Shown piece by piece: positions 1 to 7,960 of a stretch of 25,284 nt of DNA. A model generated the notes under the pieces. The model was not told the DNA's origin. It ran no database searches and saw only the letters and a list, made by a program, of their open reading frames with translations. The stretch is from positions 1-25,284 of IMG/VR virus record IMGVR_UViG_3300037155_000213. One strand, given 5' to 3'. The translations under genes and the position numbers were made by a program. Source of the DNA: a virus. Numbering within the stretch: position 1 is the first letter of the stretch; each line of letters opens with the position of its first letter.

Positions 1-441
1 ATGGACGCTCAGGCGAACAAGGGGAAGCAGACTCGGAACGGCTGCATGATGCTGGTCATCGCGGTGGTGATCATCGTAGGCGTGGTGATCGCCATCGGGT
101 CCGCGTCCAACACGCCGGCCGCAAAGCCGAATGCAGCCGTGCCGTCTCCGGCTCTCGTAGAAGGCAAGGCCCACAGTGCACTTCGCGCGGTCTCGCTCGA
201 CAACGGTGTGACCATGGACAGCCTGGTGGACGTTATCCGGGTGTCGACTGACGACGGCGTCGCAGTCACGGTCACGCTGAATCAGACCTCGGATGCGCTT
301 GCGGGCAGCTCGGGGTCGAACGGTCTGGCCAAGATCGCAGCCGCATACGAAAAGGTCGTGATGGACAGCATCCCCGAGGTCACCGGCGTCGCCATAGCCG
401 ACGCAGACAACAACGTCATCGGGGCCGACACTCGCCCCTGA
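1..441 (+). CDS. Small membrane-anchored hypothetical protein
   Basis: A 146-residue protein and the only plus-strand gene in the window, convergent with the lysis cassette. After a short polar, basic start there is one strong hydrophobic segment (about residues 15-34), followed by an Ala/Pro-rich spacer and a soluble domain of about 95 residues, presumably exposed outside the membrane. There is no lipobox: the Cys at residue 15 precedes the hydrophobic segment. The ORF begins with ATG at base 1, so neither a ribosome site nor an upstream extension can be checked and the true start may lie outside the window. I do not recognise the family. Its position opposite to the phage genes fits an accessory (lysogenic-conversion or exclusion) gene or the first host gene, but this is inference. 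Confidence 0.6.
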   Translation: MDAQANKGKQTRNGCMMLVIAVVIIVGVVIAIGSASNTPAAKPNAAVPSPALVEGKAHSALRAVSLDNGVTMDSLVDVIRVSTDDGVAVTVTLNQTSDALAGSSGSNGLAKIAAAYEKVVMDSIPEVTGVAIADADNNVIGADTRP

Positions 442-461
442 TTGACCCGGAGCACGCACGA

Positions 462-493
462 AGGCCCCGCCACCAGCTACGGTGACGGGGCCT
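462..493. terminator. Bidirectional terminator-like hairpin between convergent genes
   Basis: An 8-bp GC-rich stem (AGGCCCCG at 462-469 with CGGGGCCT at 486-493) continues, after one mismatch, into CACC/GGTG (471-474 with 481-484), closed by a 6-base loop. On the plus strand it is followed by a pyrimidine-rich CTTCTTC. It lies 20 bases past the stop of the plus-strand gene and 22 bases past the stop of the minus-strand gene at 515, so it can serve both. The tail is not a pure T-run, so efficiency is unknown. Confidence 0.7.
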
Positions 494-514
494 CTTCTTC
501 GATGCAAGCGGGTG

Positions 515-901
515 CTACGCCTTCGCGGGCTTGAAGCTCTCGGGGATGCGGCGTTCACCGGGAACGATGCGTGACGGACACTCGCGCGCGATCTCGCAGT
601 CCTCGGACTCCTTGATCTGGCGGATGATGCCGCTGACCAGCGACTTGAGATCGCCGACATCGCTCTCGAGTGCTTCAACCTTGCGCTTCAGCGTCGTGCG
701 CTCGGACACCAGCTCCTCGATCTGCTTTTCGTAGAGAGCGATGAGTCGGTCCGCGGCCTTGTCTCCCTGCTCCTCAACCGCGTCGACGCCCTTGGTGCGG
801 CCCATCCAGATCCGCGATCCGACCTCCGCGATGAGTCCGACTCCGAGCAGGGCCGCGATCACCCACGACACGAAGCCGGGAAGCCATGACGGCGCGCTCA
901 C
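515..901 (-). CDS. Single-TM coiled-coil protein, candidate holin or lysis accessory protein
   Basis: A 128-residue protein. I chose the GTG at 901 because it overlaps the endolysin stop in a GTGA junction; the longer in-frame ORF runs back into the endolysin and reads like out-of-frame sequence. One hydrophobic segment (about residues 10-27) is followed by a charged heptad-like region (about 45-100) that should form a coiled coil, then a basic/proline C-terminus with two Cys. Being last in the lysis cassette, directly after the endolysin, suggests a holin-like or spanin-like accessory role. No family signature is visible, so the role rests on topology and position. Its stop lies 22 bases from the bidirectional terminator. 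Confidence 0.65.
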   Translation of the reverse strand: MSAPSWLPGFVSWVIAALLGVGLIAEVGSRIWMGRTKGVDAVEEQGDKAADRLIALYEKQIEELVSERTTLKRKVEALESDVGDLKSLVSGIIRQIKESEDCEIARECPSRIVPGERRIPESFKPAKA

Positions 902-1614
902 CGGACGTACGTCTTCCCGGTCGCGGAGCGCGTGCAGACCCAGCCCACAGTGCCGCGGTAGCTTGTGAGGATCCACGCGCCGCTGCGAGCGCGGACGCTC
1001 AGATGCGTGTGGATTGCGAGGCCGTCGACGAGGATCTTCGACAGTAGCGTCCGTGGCTTGGCGCGCATGCGGAGGCCGGGGACGACGACTTCCATCGTCG
1101 GCAGCGGCTTCGGCTTGGGAGCCGGGGCGGGAGCGGGCTTCGGCGCGGGCGGCGTGACCGGTGGCGCCGGCGGCACCACGGGCGGCTTCGGGGCGGCGGC
1201 CATGAACCCGCCGAGATGCGCGGTCTTGAGCCGCATCCAGATACCGTGGCGGGCCGTCACGCCGTTGTGTGCGTCGTTCAGGCGGTACTTCGGCGTGCCG
1301 TAGTCCTTGCCGCGTGCCTCGACCGTCCAGAGCGCACCGTGCGCGTCAGGGCCGAAGAACATGCCGATGTGGTGCGCATGGCCATTCGCGTCCAGCTCGA
1401 CGAAGTAGTCGCCCACCTCTGACGGCTTCGAGATCCTGACGCCCATGCGGTAGTAGCTGTCCGCGGTCACGCGCGACCTCACAAGGCCGAATCCCTCCGG
1501 ACCCATGACGTCGTAGAACAGCTCCGAGCAGTCTTCCTTCGCCCACGCGTACGGCTTGCCGACCTGAGCCGTGAGCAGCTTCTGTAGCTTCGCGCCGTTC
1601 GGTGTCAGTGCCAC
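898..1614 (-). CDS. Endolysin: NlpC/P60-like peptidase with C-terminal SH3-like domain
   Basis: A 238-residue lysis enzyme predicted to cut peptide bonds in peptidoglycan. The N-terminal half has NlpC/P60 hallmarks: GKPYAWAKEDCSE places the likely catalytic Cys at residue 29, and NGHAHHIGMFFG supplies the His (79-82). A Pro/Ala/Lys-rich linker (about 137-173) leads to an SH3-like domain (about 174-238, ending with TVGWVCTRS), a usual cell-wall-binding module. I chose the GTG at 1614 because GGGAGG lies six bases upstream and the previous gene stops at 1626; the longer ORF extends into that membrane-protein gene. No signal peptide is visible, so export through a holin is expected. The third catalytic residue was not assigned. 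Confidence 0.85.
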   Translation of the reverse strand: MALTPNGAKLQKLLTAQVGKPYAWAKEDCSELFYDVMGPEGFGLVRSRVTADSYYRMGVRISKPSEVGDYFVELDANGHAHHIGMFFGPDAHGALWTVEARGKDYGTPKYRLNDAHNGVTARHGIWMRLKTAHLGGFMAAAPKPPVVPPAPPVTPPAPKPAPAPAPKPKPLPTMEVVVPGLRMRAKPRTLLSKILVDGLAIHTHLSVRARSGAWILTSYRGTVGWVCTRSATGKTYVR

Positions 1615-1625
1615 TCCGCGCCTCC

Positions 1626-2009
1626 CTAGTCGGTGCCGCCTACTTCGATGTCCTCGGGCGCGATCTGTCTCTCGATGCGCCGGACGATGGATTCGATCTC
1701 TTCGCTGTTGCGGTACGTGGCCTCGCCGCGGGCGTCTGCCTTCTCCTGCTGGGCGGCTTGGCCGAACAGGATGATGGAGAGCAGTACGAGCTGCAGGAAC
1801 GTCTGCGCGACCCATCCGACGACGACCAGCAGGGAGCCGGATGCGACGGCGGCCGGAAGGCTGAGCAGGGCCAGCAGCGCGAACAGGTACGCGCACCACA
1901 TCGTTCCGACCGCGTTGGTGACGGCGAGCCCGATCCGGCGGTTGAATGCGCTGACGGCCGGCTCACAGTCGTGCCATGCGTCCAGGATGTCGCGCGGGTG
2001 CGTCGGCAT
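1626..2009 (-). CDS. Two-TM membrane protein, candidate holin
   Basis: A 127-residue protein with a soluble N-terminus (about 1-30), two hydrophobic segments (roughly 37-58 and 66-86, joined by a short turn) and a charged C-terminal tail. The motifs GTMWCAYLFALLALLSLP and WVAQTFLQLVLLSIILFGQ resemble a family of small two-TM proteins common in actinobacteria and their phages. Immediately upstream of the endolysin it is the best holin candidate in the window. The ATG at 2009 follows AAGGGG by about seven bases and lies just past the tail-hub stop at 2014. Holin function is inferred from topology and position only. Confidence 0.7.
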   Translation of the reverse strand: MPTHPRDILDAWHDCEPAVSAFNRRIGLAVTNAVGTMWCAYLFALLALLSLPAAVASGSLLVVVGWVAQTFLQLVLLSIILFGQAAQQEKADARGEATYRNSEEIESIVRRIERQIAPEDIEVGGTD

Positions 2010-2013
2010 GCGG

Positions 2014-3546
2014 TCACCCCTTGAGCGCGAGCGCGGGCGTGCCGAGCACGAGCTCGTCGTACAGGTCGCCGACCGTCCACGTGATCTGCTGGATGAGGTC
2101 CTGATACGTCCGGCCATCGCCCATCCCGGTGACGGCGACGAGCAGGCCCGGGCGCAGCGTTGCATCATGGTCGACGAAGATGCGGATCGACATACGCGGC
2201 TGAGCCCACTGGTCGAAGTAGGTGCTCGCGCACGCCTGCGCCTGTGCGGCGGTGGCAAGCGAGCTTGACGAGATGGCGAGTGAGCGCATGCCGTACTGCG
2301 CGATCGACGCGGCGTCTTGGAAGACCCACGTGTTGGACCCATACGTGATCACGAGCTGATTGACGACCCCGCGGGCGCTGTATGTGGGGTCGAAGCCTCG
2401 CAGCGTCACGTTCAGGGTGTACGTCTTGTCGACCGCGGTGCGGTACGGTTCGGCATTCAGGGTGTGCGTCGAGTCCAGCCAAAAGGTCATCCCGGAGAGC
2501 TGAGCAGCGGCCTTGATCGCGTCGGCACACGGCATGTTGCTGGTGTCGAGCGCGTACGCGGTCGGCGGCAGCGCGCCCGTCGTGACCGCGAAGTTGTCGA
2601 GATACACAATGGTCGTGGTGCCAGATTCGCCGCGCACACCGGCGATCCCTGGCGCGGTGATGACCGTGTCAGTGTCGCTGTGTACCTGCACGCCGTTCAC
2701 ATACGCAGTGAGCGCGCTCCCGATGACGCTGAACGCGAGCGCGTCACCAACCACGAGTGCATCGGAGAACGCAGCCGAGGTCGACAGGGCGGTATAGGTG
2801 GCGCCGGTCTTGCGGTAGAAGACGACTGTTGTCGCGTTGAATATCGCCAGATAGAAGCTCGTGGTCGACGAGTAGCGCGCTACGATCCCAAGGTTCCCGG
2901 CGCTCCCCGCACTCGCGAGCATGACCTGTACGCACATGTCGGCGCGAGGAGTGAGCGAAGTGTTGACGTAGACGGCCTCTTGGCTGCCCGTGATCGAGAT
3001 CCGCATATTGCCGGACGATGCGCTGGCGCTGGCCGACCCGATCACCCGCGCCCATGACCCACTGAGCGATCCGGGGAATGCGTCGAGGAGAACCCGGAAC
3101 GGAATGTTGACCTTTGCCGCGTCCCACGCCCACTGAATGCCGGTCCCAGACGACGCGCGCTGATGCGCGACGGCGTCCGACATTACGAGATCGGCTGGCT
3201 GGCTGAGGGTTATTGATGCATCCATGGCCGCGCCGGGACTGGCCCCCAAGCCCAGCTCTCCGACGCACTTCACGTCGCAGGTCAGTTCCATCAGATGCGG
3301 CGTGTAATCGTCGACCACGTACGTCGCCAGCTTCGCGCCGTCTTCCCAATATTCGACGGTCGCAGCCTCGTCGATGATGCTCGCCAACGACGCCGGCGTG
3401 ACGCAGGCCAGCGTGAAGTCGAGGGATCCGACATCGCTCAGCACCTGCGTGCGAGTGAGCCGAGTGAACCCGCCAGTGGTGGCCGACGTGACATCGGTGT
3501 AGGAGCCGGAGCCGTGCTTGTAGATGCGCAGTGTCTCGGTAGCCAT
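2014..3546 (-). CDS. Tail hub / tail-tip protein with inserted concanavalin-like domain
   Basis: A 510-residue protein translated right after the tape measure (1-base gap). Residues about 1-120 and 325-510 look like the split tail-hub (gp27-like) fold of siphophage tail-tip proteins, with phrases such as GSLDFTLACV, VEYWEDGAKLATYVVDDY and, near the end, TWTVGDLYDELVLG. Between them, residues about 153-324 (starting LLDAFPGSLSGSW, ending IVYLDNFAV) read as a LamG/concanavalin-like jelly roll, a common carbohydrate-binding insertion. No separate distal tail protein or fibre gene follows before the lysis genes, so this may be the whole tail tip. The hub assignment rests on position and general pattern; the jelly roll is the more secure part. 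Confidence 0.75.
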   Translation of the reverse strand: MATETLRIYKHGSGSYTDVTSATTGGFTRLTRTQVLSDVGSLDFTLACVTPASLASIIDEAATVEYWEDGAKLATYVVDDYTPHLMELTCDVKCVGELGLGASPGAAMDASITLSQPADLVMSDAVAHQRASSGTGIQWAWDAAKVNIPFRVLLDAFPGSLSGSWARVIGSASASASSGNMRISITGSQEAVYVNTSLTPRADMCVQVMLASAGSAGNLGIVARYSSTTSFYLAIFNATTVVFYRKTGATYTALSTSAAFSDALVVGDALAFSVIGSALTAYVNGVQVHSDTDTVITAPGIAGVRGESGTTTIVYLDNFAVTTGALPPTAYALDTSNMPCADAIKAAAQLSGMTFWLDSTHTLNAEPYRTAVDKTYTLNVTLRGFDPTYSARGVVNQLVITYGSNTWVFQDAASIAQYGMRSLAISSSSLATAAQAQACASTYFDQWAQPRMSIRIFVDHDATLRPGLLVAVTGMGDGRTYQDLIQQITWTVGDLYDELVLGTPALALKG

Positions 3547-3547
3547 G

Positions 3548-5182
3548 TCAGCGCCGACCGGTGCGGCCGGCGTCTGTGGTCACGATACCCAGCGCACGCG
3601 AGACCTTGTTGCCGTCGAGGTTGGTCACGACGCCGTTGCGCTCCAGGCGCTCGAGCACAGCGAGCAGGCGCGCGTTGACGCTGCCGGCGGACGCACCGGA
3701 GCCTCCGAACGACCCGGCTCCCGCGTACGCGACGCTCGGCATCCCGCCGATGACCGGCGCGCCGATCTTCATGCCGCCCAGCTTGCCGTAGTGCTTCGCG
3801 ATCTCGGCCGCGCCCGCGATGACGTTGTCCACGAGCGACGGGGAATGACGCTGGAACGGGTTCAGGTTCCCGAGCACCTTCAGCGCCTCGGTGACCGGCC
3901 CCATGATCATGGCGCCAAGGTTCTTCAGCGCGTCGAGTGCGCGCTGCGGCAGGCTCGCGATGAAGCCGACGATGGTGTCGATGCCCTTCTTGCAGAACGC
4001 GACCGCGCCGTCCCACATCTTCTTCAGGAACGGGCCGATGACGTCCCAATGCTTGGCGATCAGCAGCGGCACGCCGATGAATGGGACCATGACCGCGAGG
4101 ATCTCCGTGCCCCACTTCGCGAAGAAGGCCTTGAGTCCGGCCCACAGCTTGCCGAAGAAGGCCGTGATCTTCGACCAGTTGGCGACGACGAGGTACACGG
4201 CGCCGGCCACGAGAGCGATGCCCGCGATGACGAGCGCGATCGGCCCCAGGGTGGCGACCCACGCGATACCGGCGGCGATGGACTCAGCGGAGAGGGCGGC
4301 CGTAAGAAGGCCGAACCCGGCCACGATGGTCGGGAGCACCCCGGCGAGCATCGTCAGCGCGCCACCGAACACGAGCACGCCCGCTGTGATGGCCGCCCCC
4401 ATGCCGACGAAGTTCTTCATCTCAGGTGAGAGCTTGTTGAACCACTGCAGCACGCCCGCGAGCCACTTCTCCGCGAGCGTCTTCAGCGGCAGCATCATCA
4501 GCCCGAGCTGGACGGTGAGTCCCTTCGCGGACTCCTCGTTGTCCTTGACGGCGGCGTTGTACGCCTTGCACGCGTTGACCTGGTCCTGCGAGAGGATCAG
4601 GCCGTTGCGTTCCGCGCTCGCGGTGATGTCGTCGATGCCCGCCTTGCCGTTCGCGAGTATCGGCAGCAGCGACAGGTAGCCCTTGCCGAGCACCTTCGCG
4701 GCCAAAGCGGTGGCCGCCGTCTTGTCCGTGGCCGTCGAGTAATACTGCGCGAGGTCGGCCAGGACGGCTTGTGCGCTTCGGTTGTGGCCGCTCGCGTCCT
4801 GCGTGGCGATGCCGGCGGCCTTGAGCGCCTTACTCTGGCCGACGATGGCCGTGTCCAGCGACTTGATGATGCGCCCGGCGCCGGTCGCGTCCACGCCGTA
4901 TCTGCCGAGGATGGCCGCCCACTTCGACGACTCCTCGGCAGAGGCTCCGGTCAGGCGCTGCACGGTCAGGACCTGGGACCCGTATGCTGCCGCGGCGTCC
5001 CCCGCGGAGTTTAGCGCCGCAGCGATCGCGACTCCGGCTCCGACCGCCGCGGCGCCACCGGCGACCATGCCCATGTTCGCCTGCGCGCCGTCGATGTTCT
5101 TCGACGCGGACGCGAGGCCCTTCTGAGTCTCGTCCTTGGCGCGGAGGATGATTTCGAGGATGCGCTGGTCGACTCCGGCCAT
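3548..5182 (-). CDS. Tape measure protein
   Basis: A 544-residue protein that sets tail length and is ejected with the DNA. It has an Ala-rich helical N-terminus, long hydrophobic segments in the middle (about 255-340), Trp/Lys-rich repeats such as FFGKLWAGLKAFFAKWG, and the C-terminal NPFQRHSPSLVDN motif seen in many siphophage tape measures. Following the tail tube and frameshifted chaperones and preceding the hub is the canonical place. It is short for the family: at the commonly used 0.15 nm per residue the tail would be roughly 80 nm. The ATG at 5182 lies 4 bases past the chaperone stop. Confidence 0.9.
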   Translation of the reverse strand: MAGVDQRILEIILRAKDETQKGLASASKNIDGAQANMGMVAGGAAAVGAGVAIAAALNSAGDAAAAYGSQVLTVQRLTGASAEESSKWAAILGRYGVDATGAGRIIKSLDTAIVGQSKALKAAGIATQDASGHNRSAQAVLADLAQYYSTATDKTAATALAAKVLGKGYLSLLPILANGKAGIDDITASAERNGLILSQDQVNACKAYNAAVKDNEESAKGLTVQLGLMMLPLKTLAEKWLAGVLQWFNKLSPEMKNFVGMGAAITAGVLVFGGALTMLAGVLPTIVAGFGLLTAALSAESIAAGIAWVATLGPIALVIAGIALVAGAVYLVVANWSKITAFFGKLWAGLKAFFAKWGTEILAVMVPFIGVPLLIAKHWDVIGPFLKKMWDGAVAFCKKGIDTIVGFIASLPQRALDALKNLGAMIMGPVTEALKVLGNLNPFQRHSPSLVDNVIAGAAEIAKHYGKLGGMKIGAPVIGGMPSVAYAGAGSFGGSGASAGSVNARLLAVLERLERNGVVTNLDGNKVSRALGIVTTDAGRTGRR

Positions 5183-5186
5183 GGGA

Positions 5187-5435
5187 TCACCCCGGGTTCA
5201 GGTTGTAGATGTGTTCGGCCTCAGCGCCGCCGAAGATGACGAAGTACGCGTAGACGTCCGCGCGCTGATCCAGCAGTCCGCCCGGATCCGGAAGCGCGCC
5301 GAGGTTCTTCGCCATGAAGTAGAGGCCGATGAGCCGCGCGATCTCCGGCGCGGCCGCGAGCGCGTTACTGGGCGGCGCCGTTGGCGGGCTCGACAGGCAG
5401 CTCAGCATCAGGCGCCGGGCCTCGCGCGCTGGCAT
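5187..5435 (-). CDS. Tail assembly chaperone, frameshift extension (gpT-like part)
   Basis: An open frame overlapping the end of the gpG-like gene, +1 relative to it, and ending 4 bases before the tape measure. The ATG at 5435 lies deep inside the upstream gene and has no well-placed ribosome site, so the product is probably a fusion made by programmed frameshifting, as for lambda gpG/gpGT. A plausible slip site is CCC-G at 5388-5385: Pro-tRNA can re-pair from CCC to CCG. That would give 156 residues of the first frame plus 65 of this one (221 total). The extension contains GALPDPGGLLDQRAD, a pattern typical of such C-terminal parts. The exact slip site, and +1 rather than -2, are inferred. 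Confidence 0.7.
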   Translation of the reverse strand: MPAREARRLMLSCLSSPPTAPPSNALAAAPEIARLIGLYFMAKNLGALPDPGGLLDQRADVYAYFVIFGGAEAEHIYNLNPG

Positions 5436-5853
5436 CAGACGGGATGGCCGCCTCCCACACCGACTTGACCTGCTCGTCGACCCACGCCGATGACACCGGG
5501 TCCATGTCGCCGTACTGCCTGATGACCTGCTCGCCGCCGATGTTCTCGCTGTTGATGAACATCCGGACGGCGAGCGCCTTGAGGCGGAACTCGCGCACCT
5601 TCACCGAGTCCGGAGCGTTCCTGACGTTGGCCTGCGCCTTCTTGAGCGCGTCGGGATCCTTCTGCGCGTCGGCGAGGATCTTGTCGGTGTCGACCCCGGT
5701 CGCCTTGAGCCGGTCCATCTCGGACATGGCCTCGTCCCGCGCGATGATGTCGCACGCGTTCACGTCGCGCTGCCGAGGGGCAGAGAGCAGCACGAGCTTG
5801 TCGCCGTCCGAGTCGGTGAACTCGACGGTGTCGCTGTCGCGGATGACTCTCAC
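5365..5853 (-). CDS. Tail assembly chaperone (gpG-like)
   Basis: A 162-residue soluble, highly charged, mostly helical protein located between tail tube and tape measure, where siphophages encode the chaperone that coats the tape measure before tube assembly. It starts with a beta-rich segment (VIRDSDTVEFTDSDGDKLVL), followed by helices, and ends in a Pro/Ala-rich tail that overlaps the next frame. The ATG at 5853 is 14 bases past the tail-tube stop and is preceded by an AGGAGG-like site (CCAGGAGGCGTCAGTG). The assignment rests mainly on gene order and on the overlapping downstream frame; sequence conservation in this family is low. Confidence 0.8.
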   Translation of the reverse strand: MRVIRDSDTVEFTDSDGDKLVLLSAPRQRDVNACDIIARDEAMSEMDRLKATGVDTDKILADAQKDPDALKKAQANVRNAPDSVKVREFRLKALAVRMFINSENIGGEQVIRQYGDMDPVSSAWVDEQVKSVWEAAIPSDASARGPAPDAELPVEPANGAAQ

Positions 5854-5866
5854 TGACGCCTCCTGG

Positions 5867-6829
5867 CTAGGTGTTGATGGTCGCGATCGTGTTCTGCGCC
5901 TCGACGAGGATCTGGCGACTGGTCGCGGTGTCGTAGAAGGCGGCGAAGTTGCCTTCTCCGGTGACGACCGCTTCCGCGATGTCGTTGTCGAAGCCGCCGG
6001 TGTACTGGCACGCGGGCAGCGTGACGCGCAGGAACTTCTGGTAGGCGTGCGAGATCACGTCGCCGTCGAGCTCGACCACGAGCGCGAACTGCGAAGCGCC
6101 GATGAGTCGCGTGAGCTCCGCAGTCGGGAAGTCGATGAACTTGATCTTGCCGGTGGCGTCCGGCGCTTCCTTGGAGCGGATGACGTGCGGAGCGCCGGAC
6201 GCGGCCTCGATCGTCGGCGGCGCGTCGAGCTTGTTGTCGAAGCTGATCTCGAAGTTGTCGATCGTCGTGTCCGCGGACCCCGCGATCTTGATGGTCGCGG
6301 AGCGCACGGTGAGCACGTCGGTCGTGTACACCGGCGTGGAGGTGAACGTCGCGCCCTCGACATGCGTCAGAGCGAACCACTCGATCTGGAGATGCGCGAC
6401 CTCGCCCACCTGGCCGAGGAGCGTGATCTTGTTGATCTTGACGTCCGCCTGCCGCGACTTCGCATACACCTTGTCGCCCTCGCCCGTGAGGTTGACCGGG
6501 TCGGTGTCGGTGATGGTGTGCAGGTAGACGGTCGGGTCGGTGCCGGACGCGGGCTGCGATGAGACGACGTTGCCGAGCGCCCAATACCACGGGTGCGGCG
6601 TGGACGCCATGACCTCGCACAAGCACTTGCCCTCGGGCTTTGTGTAGCCCTGGCGCATGGGAAGGTTGCGCCCGGTCCCGATGAAGGACTTGCGGACGAT
6701 GTGCGTCGGCTTCGCGTTCATGCCGAAGTTCTCGGTCGGCAGGAACGTCGTGACCGTGGTCTCCGCCGTCCCCGCGACCGCCTGGGGCTTGAAGCCGAGG
6801 GTTTGCTTCGCGCCGAGAGCGTTAGGCAT
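5867..6829 (-). CDS. Major tail tube protein
   Basis: A 320-residue beta-rich protein that should polymerise into the tail tube. The N-terminal pattern (GTAETTVTTFLPTENFGMN) and the alternating hydrophobic strands resemble the larger siphophage tube proteins. Its place after the terminator and gp10-like genes and before the chaperone pair is standard. The ATG at 6829 overlaps the stop of the preceding small gene by 8 bases (ATGCCTAA), so translation is probably coupled. A cell-adhesion (Ig-like) extra domain, common in tube proteins, is not obvious here. Confidence 0.85.
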   Translation of the reverse strand: MPNALGAKQTLGFKPQAVAGTAETTVTTFLPTENFGMNAKPTHIVRKSFIGTGRNLPMRQGYTKPEGKCLCEVMASTPHPWYWALGNVVSSQPASGTDPTVYLHTITDTDPVNLTGEGDKVYAKSRQADVKINKITLLGQVGEVAHLQIEWFALTHVEGATFTSTPVYTTDVLTVRSATIKIAGSADTTIDNFEISFDNKLDAPPTIEAASGAPHVIRSKEAPDATGKIKFIDFPTAELTRLIGASQFALVVELDGDVISHAYQKFLRVTLPACQYTGGFDNDIAEAVVTGEGNFAAFYDTATSRQILVEAQNTIATINT

Positions 6830-7019
6830 CGCTGTCTCCTGTCGTGTCGATCGCGGGTTCCTTCACGTACAGCCGGCCGCCGATGACCAGCTCTCCTGCC
6901 TGTTCGAGAAGCGCCGCGTGCTCCGGGCTGAGTCCGGGCATGGAAAGGGCCCCGGCATCGGGGCCCTGCGTCTGCTCTGTGGCCGCCACCTCGGGCGGGG
7001 CGTCCTTGTCCTTCACCAT
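6822..7019 (-). CDS. Small acidic hypothetical protein in tail module
   Basis: A 65-residue acidic protein with a charged, Pro/Ala-rich N-terminus and a short hydrophobic/beta patch (AGELVIGGRLYVKEPA). I prefer the ATG at 7019, six bases after AGGAGG; a GTG at 7022 is also possible but sits only three bases after it. The start overlaps the gp10-like stop and its end overlaps the tail-tube start, so it is translated within the same chain. I do not recognise the family; small genes at this spot are common in siphophages. Confidence 0.65.
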   Translation of the reverse strand: MVKDKDAPPEVAATEQTQGPDAGALSMPGLSPEHAALLEQAGELVIGGRLYVKEPAIDTTGDSDA

Positions 7020-7483
7020 CACGCGCCTCCTGTCTTGAGTTCGTGCATCACGTCGTCGAGGATCCGGCGCAGCTCCCGGACCGCCTCTTCCTTCTTGGCC
7101 GCGAATCCGGGGTAGAAGAACGCGTACCGGCCACCGAACAGTGGGTCGAACTCGAGACGCTTCCCGTAGCGGTAGCCCTTGTACTTCGATGCCTTGCGCT
7201 TCGTGCCCTTCGCCACGGCCGTGTTCACGACGCGCACGCTCATGTCGCCGGGTCGGACTCGCGTGGACTCCTCGAGCTTGTGGGTGGCGCCTCGAGGCGT
7301 GCGCTTGCGGATCTCGACGGCGATGATCTCGCCCGCGGGCTTCAGGCGCTTGCGGATGCTCGAGCGCGCTTCCTTGCCCGCCCCGCGGATCGCCGCCGAT
7401 ACCGCCTTCGCTTCGGGAGCCGAGAGCAGGAAGCTGCTTTGTCCGCTGCTCGTCTTGGGAGACGAGTTGCGAAACGCGCTCAC
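7019..7483 (-). CDS. HK97 gp10-like neck / tail-completion protein
   Basis: A 154-residue basic protein (GTG start at 7483 in a GTGA overlap with the previous stop). The pattern AIRGAGKEARSSIRKRLKPAG, followed by KRTPRGATHKLEESTRV and RYAFFYPGF before a C-terminal helix, is characteristic of the HK97 gp10-like family, which helps complete the head-tail joint. It lies between the terminator-like gene and the tail tube. No oddities were seen apart from the high Lys/Arg content, which is usual for the family. Confidence 0.8.
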   Translation of the reverse strand: MSAFRNSSPKTSSGQSSFLLSAPEAKAVSAAIRGAGKEARSSIRKRLKPAGEIIAVEIRKRTPRGATHKLEESTRVRPGDMSVRVVNTAVAKGTKRKASKYKGYRYGKRLEFDPLFGGRYAFFYPGFAAKKEEAVRELRRILDDVMHELKTGGA

Positions 7484-7959
7484 GCGGTCAGCCTCGCCAT
7501 GACGGAGTACGTCTGCATGACCGAAGCCTCACGCGACGCGCCGGACAGGAGAGCGTCCTGTTCGTGTGAATCGGCAGGAAGGCACGAGGACACCTGCCAG
7601 CCGTCACCTGACGCCAGCGGGCCTCCTGAGAGGTTCCACGTGCGGATCGACTCGTCTACCGCATCCGCCAGCGCGTATGCGCGCGCCTCACGTGCGGGAG
7701 TATCGTTCGCGACGGCGCCGACGACGCTGACGAGCACCTCGAGGTCGTACGTCTCGTTGGCTGCCGTCATGCCCGCGACGAACGCCTTCTTACGGTTCGC
7801 CACGTTGCCGACGACCACGAGCTCGCCTGACTCGGACAGCGGATACGGGTTGCCCCACGTCACCATCAGGTCGGGGCCGGTGATGTTCGGGTCCGCGCCT
7901 AGGCGTGCGAGCAGGGCCGCCTTGAATCCCGGCACCGATGAGCGCATGGGCGTGGCCAT
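7480..7959 (-). CDS. Tail terminator-like protein
   Basis: A 159-residue protein read after the connector. After an N-terminal helix (PGFKAALLARLGADP) it has strands typical of tail-terminator folds, including TYDLEVLVSVVG, and a helix EARAYALADAVDESIRTW that resembles the conserved C-terminal helix of lambda gpU/SPP1 gp17-like proteins. Such proteins cap the finished tail tube and join it to the head. The ATG at 7959 leaves a 1-base gap to the previous stop; a second ATG four codons further in is possible. Assignment is from pattern and gene order; sequence similarity in this family is weak. Confidence 0.65.
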   Translation of the reverse strand: MATPMRSSVPGFKAALLARLGADPNITGPDLMVTWGNPYPLSESGELVVVGNVANRKKAFVAGMTAANETYDLEVLVSVVGAVANDTPAREARAYALADAVDESIRTWNLSGGPLASGDGWQVSSCLPADSHEQDALLSGASREASVMQTYSVMARLTA

Positions 7960-7960
7960 G

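Noticed and set aside
5435-5435. Independent start (ATG) for the second tail chaperone frame
   Set aside because: It lies within the upstream gene with the nearest GGAGG about 15 bases away, and the family normally uses frameshifting.
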